A stretch of DNA of 47,152 nt from CAZXNF01 sp050741255. Its GTDB lineage: Bacteria; Pseudomonadota; Gammaproteobacteria; Burkholderiales; SG8-41. Positions 15,816 through 24,383 of this stretch are shown here, piece after piece. A model generated the notes under the pieces. That model did no database searches. It worked only from the letters and a program-made list of their open reading frames with translations, and was not told where the DNA came from. The translations under genes were made by a program, and so were the position numbers. Each line of letters starts with the position of its first letter. Position 1 is the stretch's first letter. The DNA lies in contig JBOIEQ010000014.1 in NCBI GenBank assembly GCA_050741255.1, forward strand, positions 1 to 47,152. The letters run 5' to 3'.

Positions 15816-16853
15816 ATGCTGCGCCGGGCCTTTCTGGGCGGACTGCTCGCCGCCGGCAGCGCGGCGCTCCTCGGCGCGCGCGTTGCCGGGGGCGCGGACG
15901 GCGTGAACGCGGCGCCGCACGCGGACCTGCTGGCGATCGATGTGCACAGCCACGCCTGGCGGCGCAAGGATTTCGCCGCCGACCTGCGCCAGGGCCGCAT
16001 GTCCGCGGCGGTGATGGTGGTGACCTCCGACCGGCTGCTGATCAACCGGGACAGCGGCCGGCTGCGGGCGCTGGGCACGCCGGCGCCGGGACAACTGAAC
16101 GCCAATGCCCTGCAGCAGCTCGCCGACCTCACGCAGGCCATCGCGCAGGCCGAACTGGCCTCGATCCGCGCCCCCGCCGACCTCGCCCGCGCGCGCGCTG
16201 CCGGCACGCCGGGCGTGATCCTCGGCTTCGAGGGCGCCGACGTGCTCGAAGGCAGCCTCGCGCGGGTCGGCGAACTCCAGGCCGCGGGCACGCGCCTGCT
16301 CCAGCTCGTGCATTACCGCGTCAATGAACTCGGCGACATCCAGACCGAAGACGCGGTGCATCGCGGCCTGACGCCGTTCGGCGCCGACGTGGTTCGTGCC
16401 TGCAACCGGCTCGGCATCATCGTCGACGTCGCGCATGCGACCTACGACATGACCGTGCAGGTGGCGAAAACGACCACCCGGCCGCTCCTCCTGTCCCACA
16501 CCCTGCTGACGAACGCGCCCGGCCGCTACTCGCGTGGCATCACGCGCGATCACGCGCGGGCCGTCAGCGAAACCGGCGGGATGATTGGCGTGGTGCCCTT
16601 CCCGGGGTCGTTTCCCACACTCCGGGACTACAGCGAAGGCTTCGTGCGCATGGCCGATGCCGTGGGCGTGGACCACGTCGGCATCGGCAGCGATCTCGCG
16701 GGCATCGTCGGCACGCCGCCCTTCCGCCGTTACGAACAGCTCCCGGCGCTCGCGCAGGCGCTGACCGACCGCGGTTTCAGCCGCGATGACCTGGCGAAGA
16801 TCGCCGGCGGCAACTTCCTGCGCGTATTCACGGCGGTCAGCGCCGCCGCCTGA
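15816..16853 (+). CDS. M19-family membrane dipeptidase-like metallohydrolase
   Basis: This 345-residue amidohydrolase is related to renal dipeptidase. The N-terminus MLRRAFLGGLLAAGSAALLG resembles a twin-arginine signal, implying export of a folded metalloenzyme. Metal-ligand regions are LAIDVHSHAW, GFEGADVLEG, VDVAHATYD, LLLSHTLL and GIGSDLAG. The first site reads H-S-H, whereas typical M19 enzymes have H-x-D, so one metal ligand may differ. These proteins cleave dipeptides or related amide bonds. It sits 26 bp after the aldolase-like gene in the same direction. The fit within an organic-acid pathway is not obvious; it may process an N-acyl or peptide-like substrate before import. Confidence 0.85.
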   Translation: MLRRAFLGGLLAAGSAALLGARVAGGADGVNAAPHADLLAIDVHSHAWRRKDFAADLRQGRMSAAVMVVTSDRLLINRDSGRLRALGTPAPGQLNANALQQLADLTQAIAQAELASIRAPADLARARAAGTPGVILGFEGADVLEGSLARVGELQAAGTRLLQLVHYRVNELGDIQTEDAVHRGLTPFGADVVRACNRLGIIVDVAHATYDMTVQVAKTTTRPLLLSHTLLTNAPGRYSRGITRDHARAVSETGGMIGVVPFPGSFPTLRDYSEGFVRMADAVGVDHVGIGSDLAGIVGTPPFRRYEQLPALAQALTDRGFSRDDLAKIAGGNFLRVFTAVSAAA

Positions 16854-16913
16854 ATACGCCATCCACTGATCCGCACCTCAGACCGACCACGACGCGCGAG
16901 GCCCGGACACACG

Positions 16914-16925
16914 GGCACGCGTGCC
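16914..16925. other. 12-bp perfect palindrome before tctC
   Basis: GGCACGCGTGCC lies 16 nt before the tctC ATG at 16942, just ahead of its AGGAGG ribosome site, in the 88-bp gap after the dipeptidase gene. It could be an operator or a weak mRNA hairpin. In DNA this GC-rich it may be chance. Confidence 0.3.
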
Positions 16926-16941
16926 GCCACCAGGAGGAAAC

Positions 16942-17928
16942 ATGAAATTCGCACGCGCACTCGCCATTCCGCTCTCAGCCCTCGCCGCGGCGGCCGTCCC
17001 GCTGCACGCCGCTGCGCAGGCGACCGGCAAAAATGCCTACCCGGCGAAACCGATCCGCATCATCGTGCCCTTCCCGCCCGGCGGCAGCAACGACATCCTC
17101 GGCCGTTTCGTCGGCCAGAAACTGGCGGAGCGCCTCGGCCAGACGACGGTGATCGACAACCGCGCCGGGGCCGACGGCATCATCGGCACCGACATCGCCG
17201 CCAAATCGCTGCCGGACGGCTACACGCTGCTCGTCGTCTCCACCAGCTATTCGATGAACCCGGCGGTGCACAAACTGCCGTATGACCCGCTGAAAGCGCT
17301 CCAGCCGGTCGCGCTGATCGGCACCGGCCCCAATCTGCTGGCGGTCTCGCCCTCGGTGCCCGTGAATTCGGTCAAGGACCTGATCGCGCTCGCCAAGGCG
17401 AAGCCCGGCCAGTTGCGCTACGCCTCCTCCGGCATCGGCGGCTTCAACCACTTCGGCGGCGAACTGTTCAAGTCGATGGCGGGCATCGACATCATCCACA
17501 TCCCGTACAAGGGCGGCGGCCCGGCCATGATCGACGTGATGTCGGGCCAGGTGGAAATCCTGATCAGCACGCTGATCCAGGCGCTGCCGCACATCCGCTC
17601 CGGCAAGCTGAAAGCGCTGGGCGTCGGCAGCGCGAAGCGCACGCCGGTGCTGCCGGACGTGCCGGTCATCGCCGAAACCATCCCCGGCTACGACGGCAGC
17701 ATCTGGTGGGGCCTGCTCGCGCCGGCGGGTCTGCCCGCGCCCGTGCTCGCGAAGCTCAACACCGAGATCGGCGTCATCCTGCGCGACCCGGAAACCGCGA
17801 AACGGCTCGCCGCGGAGGCCGCCGAACCGGTGGTCGCACCCCCGGAGGCCTTCGGCAAGATCATCGCCGACGACATCGCCAAGTTCACGCGCGTCGCCAA
17901 GCAGGCCGGCATCAGCGCGCAACCCTGA
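16942..17928 (+). CDS. Bug/TctC-family periplasmic substrate-binding protein
   Basis: This 328-residue receptor has a strong AGGAGG ribosome site, a signal peptide (MKFARALAIPLSALAAAAVP then LHAAAQA) and mature YPAKPIRIIVPFPPGGSNDI as ligand loop. VIDNRAGADGIIGTDIAAKS, IHIPYKGGGPAMIDVMSGQV and the C-terminal PEAFGKIIADDIAKFTRVAK follow. The loop has S-N-D where the other window paralogues have G-x-D, a hint of a different ligand. It precedes the acyl-CoA dehydrogenase by 37 bp, so uptake and degradation of its ligand may be coupled. Confidence 0.93.
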   Translation: MKFARALAIPLSALAAAAVPLHAAAQATGKNAYPAKPIRIIVPFPPGGSNDILGRFVGQKLAERLGQTTVIDNRAGADGIIGTDIAAKSLPDGYTLLVVSTSYSMNPAVHKLPYDPLKALQPVALIGTGPNLLAVSPSVPVNSVKDLIALAKAKPGQLRYASSGIGGFNHFGGELFKSMAGIDIIHIPYKGGGPAMIDVMSGQVEILISTLIQALPHIRSGKLKALGVGSAKRTPVLPDVPVIAETIPGYDGSIWWGLLAPAGLPAPVLAKLNTEIGVILRDPETAKRLAAEAAEPVVAPPEAFGKIIADDIAKFTRVAKQAGISAQP

Positions 17929-17965
17929 TTTTTATCCCACGCCACAACCCACGCAGGAGCCTCAC

Positions 17966-19132
17966 ATGGATTTCAGCCTCACCGACGAACAGCGCGCCAT
18001 GGTGGACACCGTGCGCAAGGTGCGCCACGACGTGCTCGCGCCCAACGCCATCAAGTGGCTGAATGGCGACTTCCCCTACGCCAGCATGCAGGCGCTGGCC
18101 GACGTGGGCGTGCTGGGAATGGCGGTGCCCACGGAATACGGCGGCATGGACGCCAGCGTGCTCGACACCGTGCTGGTGCTGGAGGAAATCGGCAAGGCCT
18201 GCTACGCCACCGCGCTCGCCGCTCTCGGTGAAATCGGCGTGCAGGCACGCATCATCGGCAGCTACGCGCCGCCGCACCTCAAGAAGAAATACCTGCCGCG
18301 GGTGGCCGACGGCTCGGGCCTGCTGGCGATCTGCCTGACCGAACCCGACGCCGGCACCGACGTGCCGAACTACCGGACGAATTCGGTGGTCAAGGGCGAC
18401 CGCGTGATCGTGAACGGCGCGAAGACGCTGATCAGCCGCGCCGACATTGCGGACGTGCTGATCGTGTTCACGCGGGTGAACAGCGTGCCCGGTGCCGCCG
18501 GCATCGGCTGCGTGCTGGTCGACAAGGCTACCCCCGGCCTCACCGCGAAGCCGAGCTACCACACGATGGGCGGCGAGTACCTGTGCGACGTGGTGTTCGA
18601 CAACTGCGAAGTCCCGCTCGACAACCTGATCCTGCACGAGAACAGCATGAAGACGCTGCTCGCCGCGTTCAACACGCAGCGCTGCCTGAACGCCGCGGTC
18701 TGCCTCGGCCTCGCGGAAGGCGGCCTGGAGGAAGCGATCCGCTACATGCGCGACCGCCGGGCCTTCGGCAAGGCGATCGGCGATTTTCAGGGCATGCGCT
18801 GGAAAGCGGCCGACATGGTGATCGAAATCGAGGCCGGGCGCGGCCTGCTCTACCGCGCGGCGGTCAGCGGCGACAAATTCCCCGAGCGCCGGCTCGCGGC
18901 GATGGCCAAGATCTACTGCAACGAGATGGCGATCCGCGTCACCAGCGAGGCGGTGCAGGTGCACGGCGGTTACGGCTACACCGACGAGTTCGCGGTGTCG
19001 CGACTGTTCCGGGGCGCGCGCTTCGGCAGCCTGGGCGGCGGCACCACGGAGACGCTGCGCAACTTCGTCGGCCAGCACATCGTCGAGAAGATGGACCTCT
19101 CGACGGGTCTGACCGGCCTGAACAACTTCTGA
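17966..19132 (+). CDS. Acyl-CoA dehydrogenase family protein with altered active-site positions
   Basis: This 388-residue flavoprotein would oxidise an acyl-CoA to the enoyl-CoA. FAD/substrate segments are CLTEPDAGTD (about 123-132), the central beta domain, RRAFGKAIGDFQ (about 264-275), and QVHGGYGYTDEFAVSRLFRG (331-350). The usual catalytic glutamate of the Y-E-G-T motif is glycine here (G358, in SLGGGTTE). In the other branch the base sits in an E-R pair on helix G, but here it reads N-T-Q-R (Q238). So neither usual base is visible. The base may lie elsewhere, or the enzyme may have a different reaction. An RBS (AGGAG) precedes the ATG. It is followed after 15 bp by an enoyl-CoA hydratase. 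Confidence 0.88.
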   Translation: MDFSLTDEQRAMVDTVRKVRHDVLAPNAIKWLNGDFPYASMQALADVGVLGMAVPTEYGGMDASVLDTVLVLEEIGKACYATALAALGEIGVQARIIGSYAPPHLKKKYLPRVADGSGLLAICLTEPDAGTDVPNYRTNSVVKGDRVIVNGAKTLISRADIADVLIVFTRVNSVPGAAGIGCVLVDKATPGLTAKPSYHTMGGEYLCDVVFDNCEVPLDNLILHENSMKTLLAAFNTQRCLNAAVCLGLAEGGLEEAIRYMRDRRAFGKAIGDFQGMRWKAADMVIEIEAGRGLLYRAAVSGDKFPERRLAAMAKIYCNEMAIRVTSEAVQVHGGYGYTDEFAVSRLFRGARFGSLGGGTTETLRNFVGQHIVEKMDLSTGLTGLNNF

Positions 19133-19147
19133 CGCCGGAATCCCACG

Positions 19148-19927
19148 ATGGCAACCCTCTGGCCGCAGTACGGGCACATCACCGCCGAAGCGCGGGGCAA
19201 TGTCGCCCTGATCACGTTGAACCGGCCCGGAGCCGCGAACGCGCTCGCCAGCACCACGGTGCGCGAACTCGCCGACGCGCTGGCGGTGGTGAACCGCGAG
19301 GAGAGTCTGCGCGCGCTGGTGCTCACCGGCAGCGGCAACAAGGTGTTCTGCGCCGGCGCGGATCTCAAGGAACGCCGCGACAACCCCGGCCGCGACTGGG
19401 AAATCAGGCGCCCGCTGCTGAAATTCTGGAACGACCTCTTTACACTGCCGAAACCGCTGGTGATCGCGGCCAACGGCCACGGCGCGGGTGGCGGTTTCGA
19501 ACTGCTGATGCTGGCCGACGCGGTCGTCGTCAGTGAAAAGGCCGAATTCTGGCTCCCGGAAATCCAGTGGGGCGGCATCCCCGGCGGCTGGGGCACGCAA
19601 TTGCTGCCGCGGCTGGTCGGGCCGGTGCGGGCGCGCTGGATCGCGCTCTCCGGGCAGCGCCTCACCGCGCGCGATCTCATGGAGTACGGTCTCGCCACGC
19701 ATTGCGTCGCACCCGAACAGGTGCTCGGGCGCGCACTGGAAGCGGCGCAGCTCCTCGCCTCGCGTCCCGCCGCCGCCGTCGCGGCCGCGAAGGAAGCGCT
19801 GCGCCACGCGCTATCCACCGCGCTGCCGACCGGCGTCGAAGTCGAAGACCGGCTGCTGCAGATCGCCGCCGCCTCGCCCGACCGCCAGGCCGGGCTCGAA
19901 CGCTTCGCGAAAGGCGAGCGCGGCTGA
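19148..19927 (+). CDS. Enoyl-CoA hydratase/isomerase family protein
   Basis: This 259-residue crotonase-fold protein has the oxyanion segment FCAGADLKER, GHGAGGGFELLMLAD with the first catalytic glutamate, and FWLPEIQWGGIPGGWGTQLL with the second. Both glutamates of classical hydratases are thus present, so hydration of an enoyl-CoA is plausible. The start MATLWPQYGHITAEARGNVA agrees with the family N-terminus. Its stop overlaps the start of the following MmgE/PrpD gene by one base, so translational coupling is likely. It is the first of two distinct hydratase-like proteins in this cluster. Confidence 0.92.
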   Translation: MATLWPQYGHITAEARGNVALITLNRPGAANALASTTVRELADALAVVNREESLRALVLTGSGNKVFCAGADLKERRDNPGRDWEIRRPLLKFWNDLFTLPKPLVIAANGHGAGGGFELLMLADAVVVSEKAEFWLPEIQWGGIPGGWGTQLLPRLVGPVRARWIALSGQRLTARDLMEYGLATHCVAPEQVLGRALEAAQLLASRPAAAVAAAKEALRHALSTALPTGVEVEDRLLQIAAASPDRQAGLERFAKGERG

Positions 19928-21366
19928 TGCAGTCCGCGGCAACGGTGGCGACGGAACCCGCGCTCGATCCGCTCGTCGCGTGGTCGCAAGGGCTGCGCTG
20001 GGACGCCCTGCCGGAAGTCACGCGGGCGATGGTCCGCAATGAACTGCTCGACTATCTCGGCGCCGCCATCGCCGGCCGCGCCGTGGCGGGTATCCCGCCC
20101 TGGCTGCAGGTGCTGATCGACATGGGCGGCCGTCCCGACGCCGCGGTGCTCGGCGGACCGAAGCTGCCCGCGCACACCGCCGCGCTGTGCAATGGCTACT
20201 ACGGCCACGTCCTCGAGATGGACGACACGCATGACGAAGCGGTGCTGCACGCCGGTGCGGCAACGATCCCCGCCGTGCTGGCGGCGGCAGGACTGCGCGC
20301 GCAGCGAGGCCAGCCGGTCAGCGGGCAGGACGTGTGCTCGGCGGTGCTCGTCGGCATCGAAGTCACCTGCCGCCTCGGCGTCGCCACGCGGTTGAACCTT
20401 GTCGAGGGCGGCTGGATCTACACGGCGCTGCTCGGCCACTTCGGCGCCACGCTTGCCGTCACCCGCCTCCTCGGCGCAAGCCCCGAGGCGACACGCCACG
20501 CGCTGGGCATCGTCTATTGCCTCGCCTCCGGCAATCACCAGTCCACGCGCGAAGGCGCGTCGACCAAGCACGTGCAGCCGGGCTTCGCGGCGGCGAACGC
20601 GGTCCTCGCCGCGCTGATGGGCGGCGCCGGTCTCGACGGCGTGCGCGCACCCATCACGGGTGAAGACGGCCTCAGCCGCGTCTATCTGCGCGAGCGTTTC
20701 GACATCCAACGCGCGACCGCGGACCTCGGCCAGCGCTTCGAGATCGACCGCCTCTCGTTCAAGCCCTACCCCACCTGCCGCCTGACGCATCCGGCGATCA
20801 GCGCCGCGCTCCGCTTGCACGCCGCGCTGGGCGGCCGGACCGACACACTCGACCGCATCGAGCTGGTGATCGGCCCGCAGGCGCACGACGTGGTCGGCCG
20901 CGCGACGCCCGAACGCCTGACACCGGTCACCCGCGTCGCCGCACAGTTCAGCGTGCAATGGGCGGTTGCGGTCGCGCTCGCACATGGCGCGGTGACGCCG
21001 CGCCAGTTGCTCGCGGAGATTCCGCCCTCCGCGCGCGTCCAGGCGCTGATCGCCCGCATCGACTGCCGCGCCGATGCGGCGGCCGCGCAACGCGACGTCG
21101 GCGGCTGCACGCTGCGCGCGCACGGCCCCGCCGGCCTGCGCGAAGTGCAGGAAACCAATGCCAAGGGGCATCCGGACAACCCGCTGACCGCGCCGGAACT
21201 GCTCGCCAAGTTCACGGCGAACGTCGCGCTGGCGGGCATCGATGGCAATGCCGCCGCCGCACTCGCACAGCAGATTCTCGGCCTCGACGCCGCGGCAGAC
21301 CTGTCGCCGTTGCTGGCGCAACTGCAAGCCCTTTCCCCACCCTTACCGGAAACACGCCATGTCTGA
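19927..21366 (+). CDS. MmgE/PrpD family protein
   Basis: This 479-residue protein belongs to the family of 2-methylcitrate dehydratase, cis-aconitate decarboxylase and related enzymes acting on branched tri- and dicarboxylates. HVLEMDDTHDEAVLHAG near residue 95 is the characteristic acidic/histidine motif, LASGNHQSTREGASTKHVQPG holds the conserved G-x..K-x-x-x-x-G region, and FKPYPTCRLTHPAI is the substrate-site segment. I chose the ATG overlapping the previous stop; the longer open frame is a shadow of the hydratase. It probably acts on a free carboxylate rather than a CoA ester. Its overlap with both flanking hydratase genes implies tight coexpression. The substrate is not determinable. Confidence 0.92.
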   Translation: MQSAATVATEPALDPLVAWSQGLRWDALPEVTRAMVRNELLDYLGAAIAGRAVAGIPPWLQVLIDMGGRPDAAVLGGPKLPAHTAALCNGYYGHVLEMDDTHDEAVLHAGAATIPAVLAAAGLRAQRGQPVSGQDVCSAVLVGIEVTCRLGVATRLNLVEGGWIYTALLGHFGATLAVTRLLGASPEATRHALGIVYCLASGNHQSTREGASTKHVQPGFAAANAVLAALMGGAGLDGVRAPITGEDGLSRVYLRERFDIQRATADLGQRFEIDRLSFKPYPTCRLTHPAISAALRLHAALGGRTDTLDRIELVIGPQAHDVVGRATPERLTPVTRVAAQFSVQWAVAVALAHGAVTPRQLLAEIPPSARVQALIARIDCRADAAAAQRDVGGCTLRAHGPAGLREVQETNAKGHPDNPLTAPELLAKFTANVALAGIDGNAAAALAQQILGLDAAADLSPLLAQLQALSPPLPETRHV

Positions 21367-22150
21367 ATCCGCGCCCGCCGATCTCATCCTCACGCGCATC
21401 GAAGACCGCGGCGAGGCCGGACAGATCGCCTGGGTCACCGTCAACAACGCCGCCAAGCGCAATACGCTGGGCATGCCGGGCAAGCGCGCGATCGCCGACA
21501 CCTTCAACCGGCTGGGACGCAACGACAAGCTGCGCGCGGCCGTCATTACCGGGGCGGGCGACAAGTCCTTCATCGCCGGCGCCGACATCGCCGAGATGAA
21601 GGATCTGGACGCGGCGGGCGCGGAGGTGGAACACACGCTGACGCACATCGCCAACGAATCGATCCGGCTGTGCCCGGTGCCGGTGATCGCCCGCATCAAC
21701 GGCTACTGCCTCGGCTTCGGCATGGAACTCGCCGCCGCCTGCGACCTGCGCGTGGGCGTGGACACGGCGAAGTTCGGCATGCCGGAAGTGCGCGTCGGCA
21801 TACCCTCGGGCATGGAAGCCGTGCTGCTGCCGAGCCTGATCGGCTGGGGCAAGAGCACCGAACTGATCTTCACCGGGGACCTGATCGACGCGCAGGAGGC
21901 CTACCGCATCGGCTTCCTGCAGAAAATGGTCGCCGCCGACGCGCTCGACGCCGCGGTCGAGCAATGGCTGTCGTCGCTGCTGAAGGGCGGCCCGCGCGTC
22001 ATGCGCAGCCAGAAAATGCTCATGCGCGACTGGGAGCGCATGTCGCTCAACGACGGCATCTGGGCGGGCATCCGCGCCTGCGTCGAGGCCCGCAGCACCG
22101 ACGAACCCAGGCGGATGATGGAAGCGTTCATCAACCGCAAACGCAAGTAA
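21359..22150 (+). CDS. Enoyl-CoA hydratase/isomerase family protein
   Basis: This 263-residue crotonase-fold protein is divergent from the one at 19148. FIAGADIAEMKD gives the oxyanion loop, INGYCLGFGMELAAACDLRVG carries a glutamate at the first catalytic position, and FGMPEVRVGIPSGMEAVLLP has the second. It has a longer C-terminus with MRSQKMLMRDWERMSL. In a crotonase-fold family it could be a hydratase, a thioesterase or a C-C bond hydrolase. It starts 8 bp inside the MmgE/PrpD gene and is followed 23 bp later by a tctC gene with an AGGAG ribosome site. Confidence 0.9.
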   Translation: MSESAPADLILTRIEDRGEAGQIAWVTVNNAAKRNTLGMPGKRAIADTFNRLGRNDKLRAAVITGAGDKSFIAGADIAEMKDLDAAGAEVEHTLTHIANESIRLCPVPVIARINGYCLGFGMELAAACDLRVGVDTAKFGMPEVRVGIPSGMEAVLLPSLIGWGKSTELIFTGDLIDAQEAYRIGFLQKMVAADALDAAVEQWLSSLLKGGPRVMRSQKMLMRDWERMSLNDGIWAGIRACVEARSTDEPRRMMEAFINRKRK

Positions 22151-22173
22151 CGCCCGTCGCAGGAGAAATTCCT

Positions 22174-23139
22174 ATGCACGCGAAGTCACTGGCGATCACC
22201 GTCGCACTCACCGCAGGCACCCTGCAGTGCGCGATAGCGCAGACCTGGCCGGCCAAGCCCGTGCGCTATCTCGTGGGCTACGCCCCCGGTGGCGGCACGG
22301 ACATCGTCGCCCGCACCATGGGTGTAAAGCTGACGGAACTGCTGGGCCAGCAGTTCGTCATCGACAACCGGCCGGGGGCCGGCGGCAATATCGCCACCGA
22401 GACCCTGATCCGCGCGCCGGCGGACGGCTACACGATCATGGCGGGCAACATCGGCCCGATCGCGGTAAATCCGAGCCTCTACAAGCTCGCCTTCGATCCG
22501 CTGAAGGATCTGGCGCCCGTGTCGCTGCTCGCGCTGGCACCCTTGCTGATCGTCGTGCATCCCACCCTGCCGGCGAAGAACGTGAAGGAACTCATCGCGC
22601 TGGCCAAGCGCGAGCCGGGCAAGCTCAGCTACTCGTCGGCCGGGACCGGCTCGTCCAACCACCTGGCGGGCGCGCTGTTCAATCTGCAGGCGGGCGTCGA
22701 AACCGTGCACATCCCGTACCGGGGCGCGGGCCCGGCCATGGTCGACCTGCTCGCGGGACAGGTGATGCTGTCCTTTGTGACCATGCCTTCCGCGATGAGC
22801 CACATCAAGACTGGCAAGCTGCGCGTACTGGCCGTGACCAGCAACAAACGCTCCTCGATCGCGCCGGAGGTGCCGACCACCGCGGAAGCGGGCCTGCCCG
22901 GACACGAAGTCAGTGCCTGGTACAGCGTCGTCGTCGCGGCGGGCACGCCCAAACCCGTCATCGACCGGTTGCACGGCGCGCTCGTCAAGACGCTGCAGTC
23001 CCCCGACGTGCGGGACCGCCTGATCGCCGAAGGGGCGGACCCCATCGGCAACACCCCCGAGGAATTCGGCGCCTTCATGGCCGCCGAAACCGCCAAGTGG
23101 GCCAAAGTCGTGAAAGTTTCCGGAATGAAGGCCGAATAA
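22174..23139 (+). CDS. Bug/TctC-family periplasmic substrate-binding protein
   Basis: This 321-residue receptor begins MHAKSLAITVALTAGTLQCA then IAQTWPAKPVRYLVGYAPGG, so the signal peptide ends at about residue 23. VIDNRPGAGGNIATETLIRA, VHIPYRGAGPAMVDLLAGQV and the C-terminal EFGAFMAAETAKWAKVVKVS are family-typical. It is closest in feel to the protein at 7573-8550, sharing GNIGPIAVNPSLY versus GTIGPIAINPSLY. The stop is immediately followed by the ATG of the SucC-like gene (zero spacing), tying uptake to CoA activation. Confidence 0.93.
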   Translation: MHAKSLAITVALTAGTLQCAIAQTWPAKPVRYLVGYAPGGGTDIVARTMGVKLTELLGQQFVIDNRPGAGGNIATETLIRAPADGYTIMAGNIGPIAVNPSLYKLAFDPLKDLAPVSLLALAPLLIVVHPTLPAKNVKELIALAKREPGKLSYSSAGTGSSNHLAGALFNLQAGVETVHIPYRGAGPAMVDLLAGQVMLSFVTMPSAMSHIKTGKLRVLAVTSNKRSSIAPEVPTTAEAGLPGHEVSAWYSVVVAAGTPKPVIDRLHGALVKTLQSPDVRDRLIAEGADPIGNTPEEFGAFMAAETAKWAKVVKVSGMKAE

Positions 23140-24270
23140 ATGTATCTGCTCGAACACGACGCCAAACAACTACTTGCCGCCCACGGCATTCCGCTGCCGG
23201 CGGGCGTGCTGTTCGACAACCCGGCGACGCCACCGAAACTGCCGCCGGGACCCTGGGTCGTCAAAGCCCAGGTCGCCGCCGGCGGGCGCGGCAAGGCGGG
23301 CGGGATCCGCAAGACTGCGGCCGAACAGGAAACCCTCGCTGCGGCTACGGACATCCTAAACGTGCGCATCCGCAATCTACCGGTGCGCGCCTGCCGCATC
23401 GAGCAGCAGGTCAGCAGCGCGACCGAAACCTACCTGAGCCTGATGATCGATGCCGCGACGGCTGGCGTGCGCGTCATGCTCGCGCCGCGCGGTGGCGTCG
23501 ATATCGAAGCCCTGTCGGAACAGCCCGGCGTCGTGCGCAACGAAATCTGCGATCCCGATCCCGCCGCGGTCGCCGCGTGCGTGGACCGCCTGTCCGCTGA
23601 TGTCGCGGAGCCGCTGCGCGGCGCGCTGCGCGCGGCGGGCCGCGCGCTGGCCAAGGCCTTCTTCGCGCACGAGTGCATGCTGCTGGAAATCAATCCGCTG
23701 TTCGTCATGGCGAACGGCAGCTGGCTCGCCGGCGACGCGAAGATGATCACCGACGATAACGCGCTCGAACGCCAGCCCGCGCTGCAGGCGCTGCTGAAAG
23801 CGCGCGGCGCTGCCTACCCCGAGGTCGCGCTCAAGTCCGAATACGGCTGCGACTACGTGGTGATCGACGACGACGGCGAAATCGGACTCCTGACCACCGG
23901 CGCCGGGCTGTCGATGATGCTGGTCGACGAGCTGCGCGCGGCCGGCCTCAAACCCTACAACTTCCTCGACGTGCGCACCGGCGGCCTGCGCGGAGACCCC
24001 ACGCGCCTGGTACACGTGCTCGACTGGATCGCGCGGGGAAAGAACATCAAGGTCGTGCTGGTCAACGTGTTCGCCGGCATCACCGATCTCGGCGAATTCT
24101 CGCGCCTGCTCGCCACCGCACTCGAGCGGGCGTCGCTCAAGGTCCCCGTGGTCGCGCGCCTCGTCGGCAACAATCTCGAAGCCGCGCGCGGCGTGCTGGC
24201 CGAACACGGCATTGCGCTGGAGCCGGATCTCGACGCCGCGCTCGCCATCGTGCGCAAACATCTTGCATAG
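23140..24270 (+). CDS. Succinyl-CoA synthetase beta-subunit-like ADP-forming CoA ligase
   Basis: This 376-residue ATP-grasp CoA ligase subunit is SucC-like. The N-terminal MYLLEHDAKQLLAAHGIPLP, the nucleotide-site segment VVKAQVAAGGRGKAGGIRK, and the metal-site segment LLEINPLFVMANG are present. The C-terminal ligase domain has DVRTGGLRGDPTRLVHVLDW and VNVFAGITDLGEFS. With the downstream alpha-like subunit it would form acyl-CoA from a carboxylate, probably a dicarboxylate, with a phosphohistidine intermediate. Its place in a degradation cluster rather than with TCA genes suggests it is a specialised paralogue. It starts directly after the tctC stop, and a repeat separates it from its partner. 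Confidence 0.9.
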   Translation: MYLLEHDAKQLLAAHGIPLPAGVLFDNPATPPKLPPGPWVVKAQVAAGGRGKAGGIRKTAAEQETLAAATDILNVRIRNLPVRACRIEQQVSSATETYLSLMIDAATAGVRVMLAPRGGVDIEALSEQPGVVRNEICDPDPAAVAACVDRLSADVAEPLRGALRAAGRALAKAFFAHECMLLEINPLFVMANGSWLAGDAKMITDDNALERQPALQALLKARGAAYPEVALKSEYGCDYVVIDDDGEIGLLTTGAGLSMMLVDELRAAGLKPYNFLDVRTGGLRGDPTRLVHVLDWIARGKNIKVVLVNVFAGITDLGEFSRLLATALERASLKVPVVARLVGNNLEAARGVLAEHGIALEPDLDAALAIVRKHLA

Positions 24271-24277
24271 AAACCCA

Positions 24278-24370
24278 TGAACCACAGAGGCACTGAGGCG
24301 CGGAGAAATGCCTGGCTACGAAATTCCTGCTGTTTGACCTTCTCCGTGTCTCCGTGCCTCTGTGGTTCCA
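24278..24370. repeat. Fold-back element with CACAGAGG period-8 arms (copy 1)
   Basis: The left arm 24278-24308 contains AACCACAGAGGCACTGAGG. The right arm 24340-24370 is its imperfect inverse (26 of 31 matching) ending CCTCTGTGGTTCCA. It begins 7 nt after the SucC-like stop and ends 13 nt before the SucD-like ATG, splitting two subunit genes that are normally adjacent. It is the same family as the elements at 39997-40104 and 43511-43610. Confidence 0.92.
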
Positions 24371-24383
24371 TCCTGGCTCCCCA

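Noticed and set aside
16914..16925. GGCACGCGTGCC as a firm operator
   Set aside because: It is a single short GC palindrome in GC-rich DNA with no second copy at another promoter, so it is listed only as a weak feature.
18976..21327. Minus-strand open frame of 783 codons
   Set aside because: It lies antisense to the acyl-CoA dehydrogenase, hydratase and MmgE/PrpD genes, which have overlapping starts and conserved motifs; low-complexity translation.
24278..24370. Possible insertion sequence remnant or MITE with target duplication
   Set aside because: No transposase fragment and no clear flanking direct repeats were found; the arms are periodic, unlike typical terminal inverted repeats. Mobility in trans remains possible and is covered in the findings.
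24354..24383. Upstream GTG start for the SucD-like protein
   Set aside because: The extra ten codons are translated from the repeat arm and are not family sequence; the ATG at 24384 begins the conserved N-terminus.
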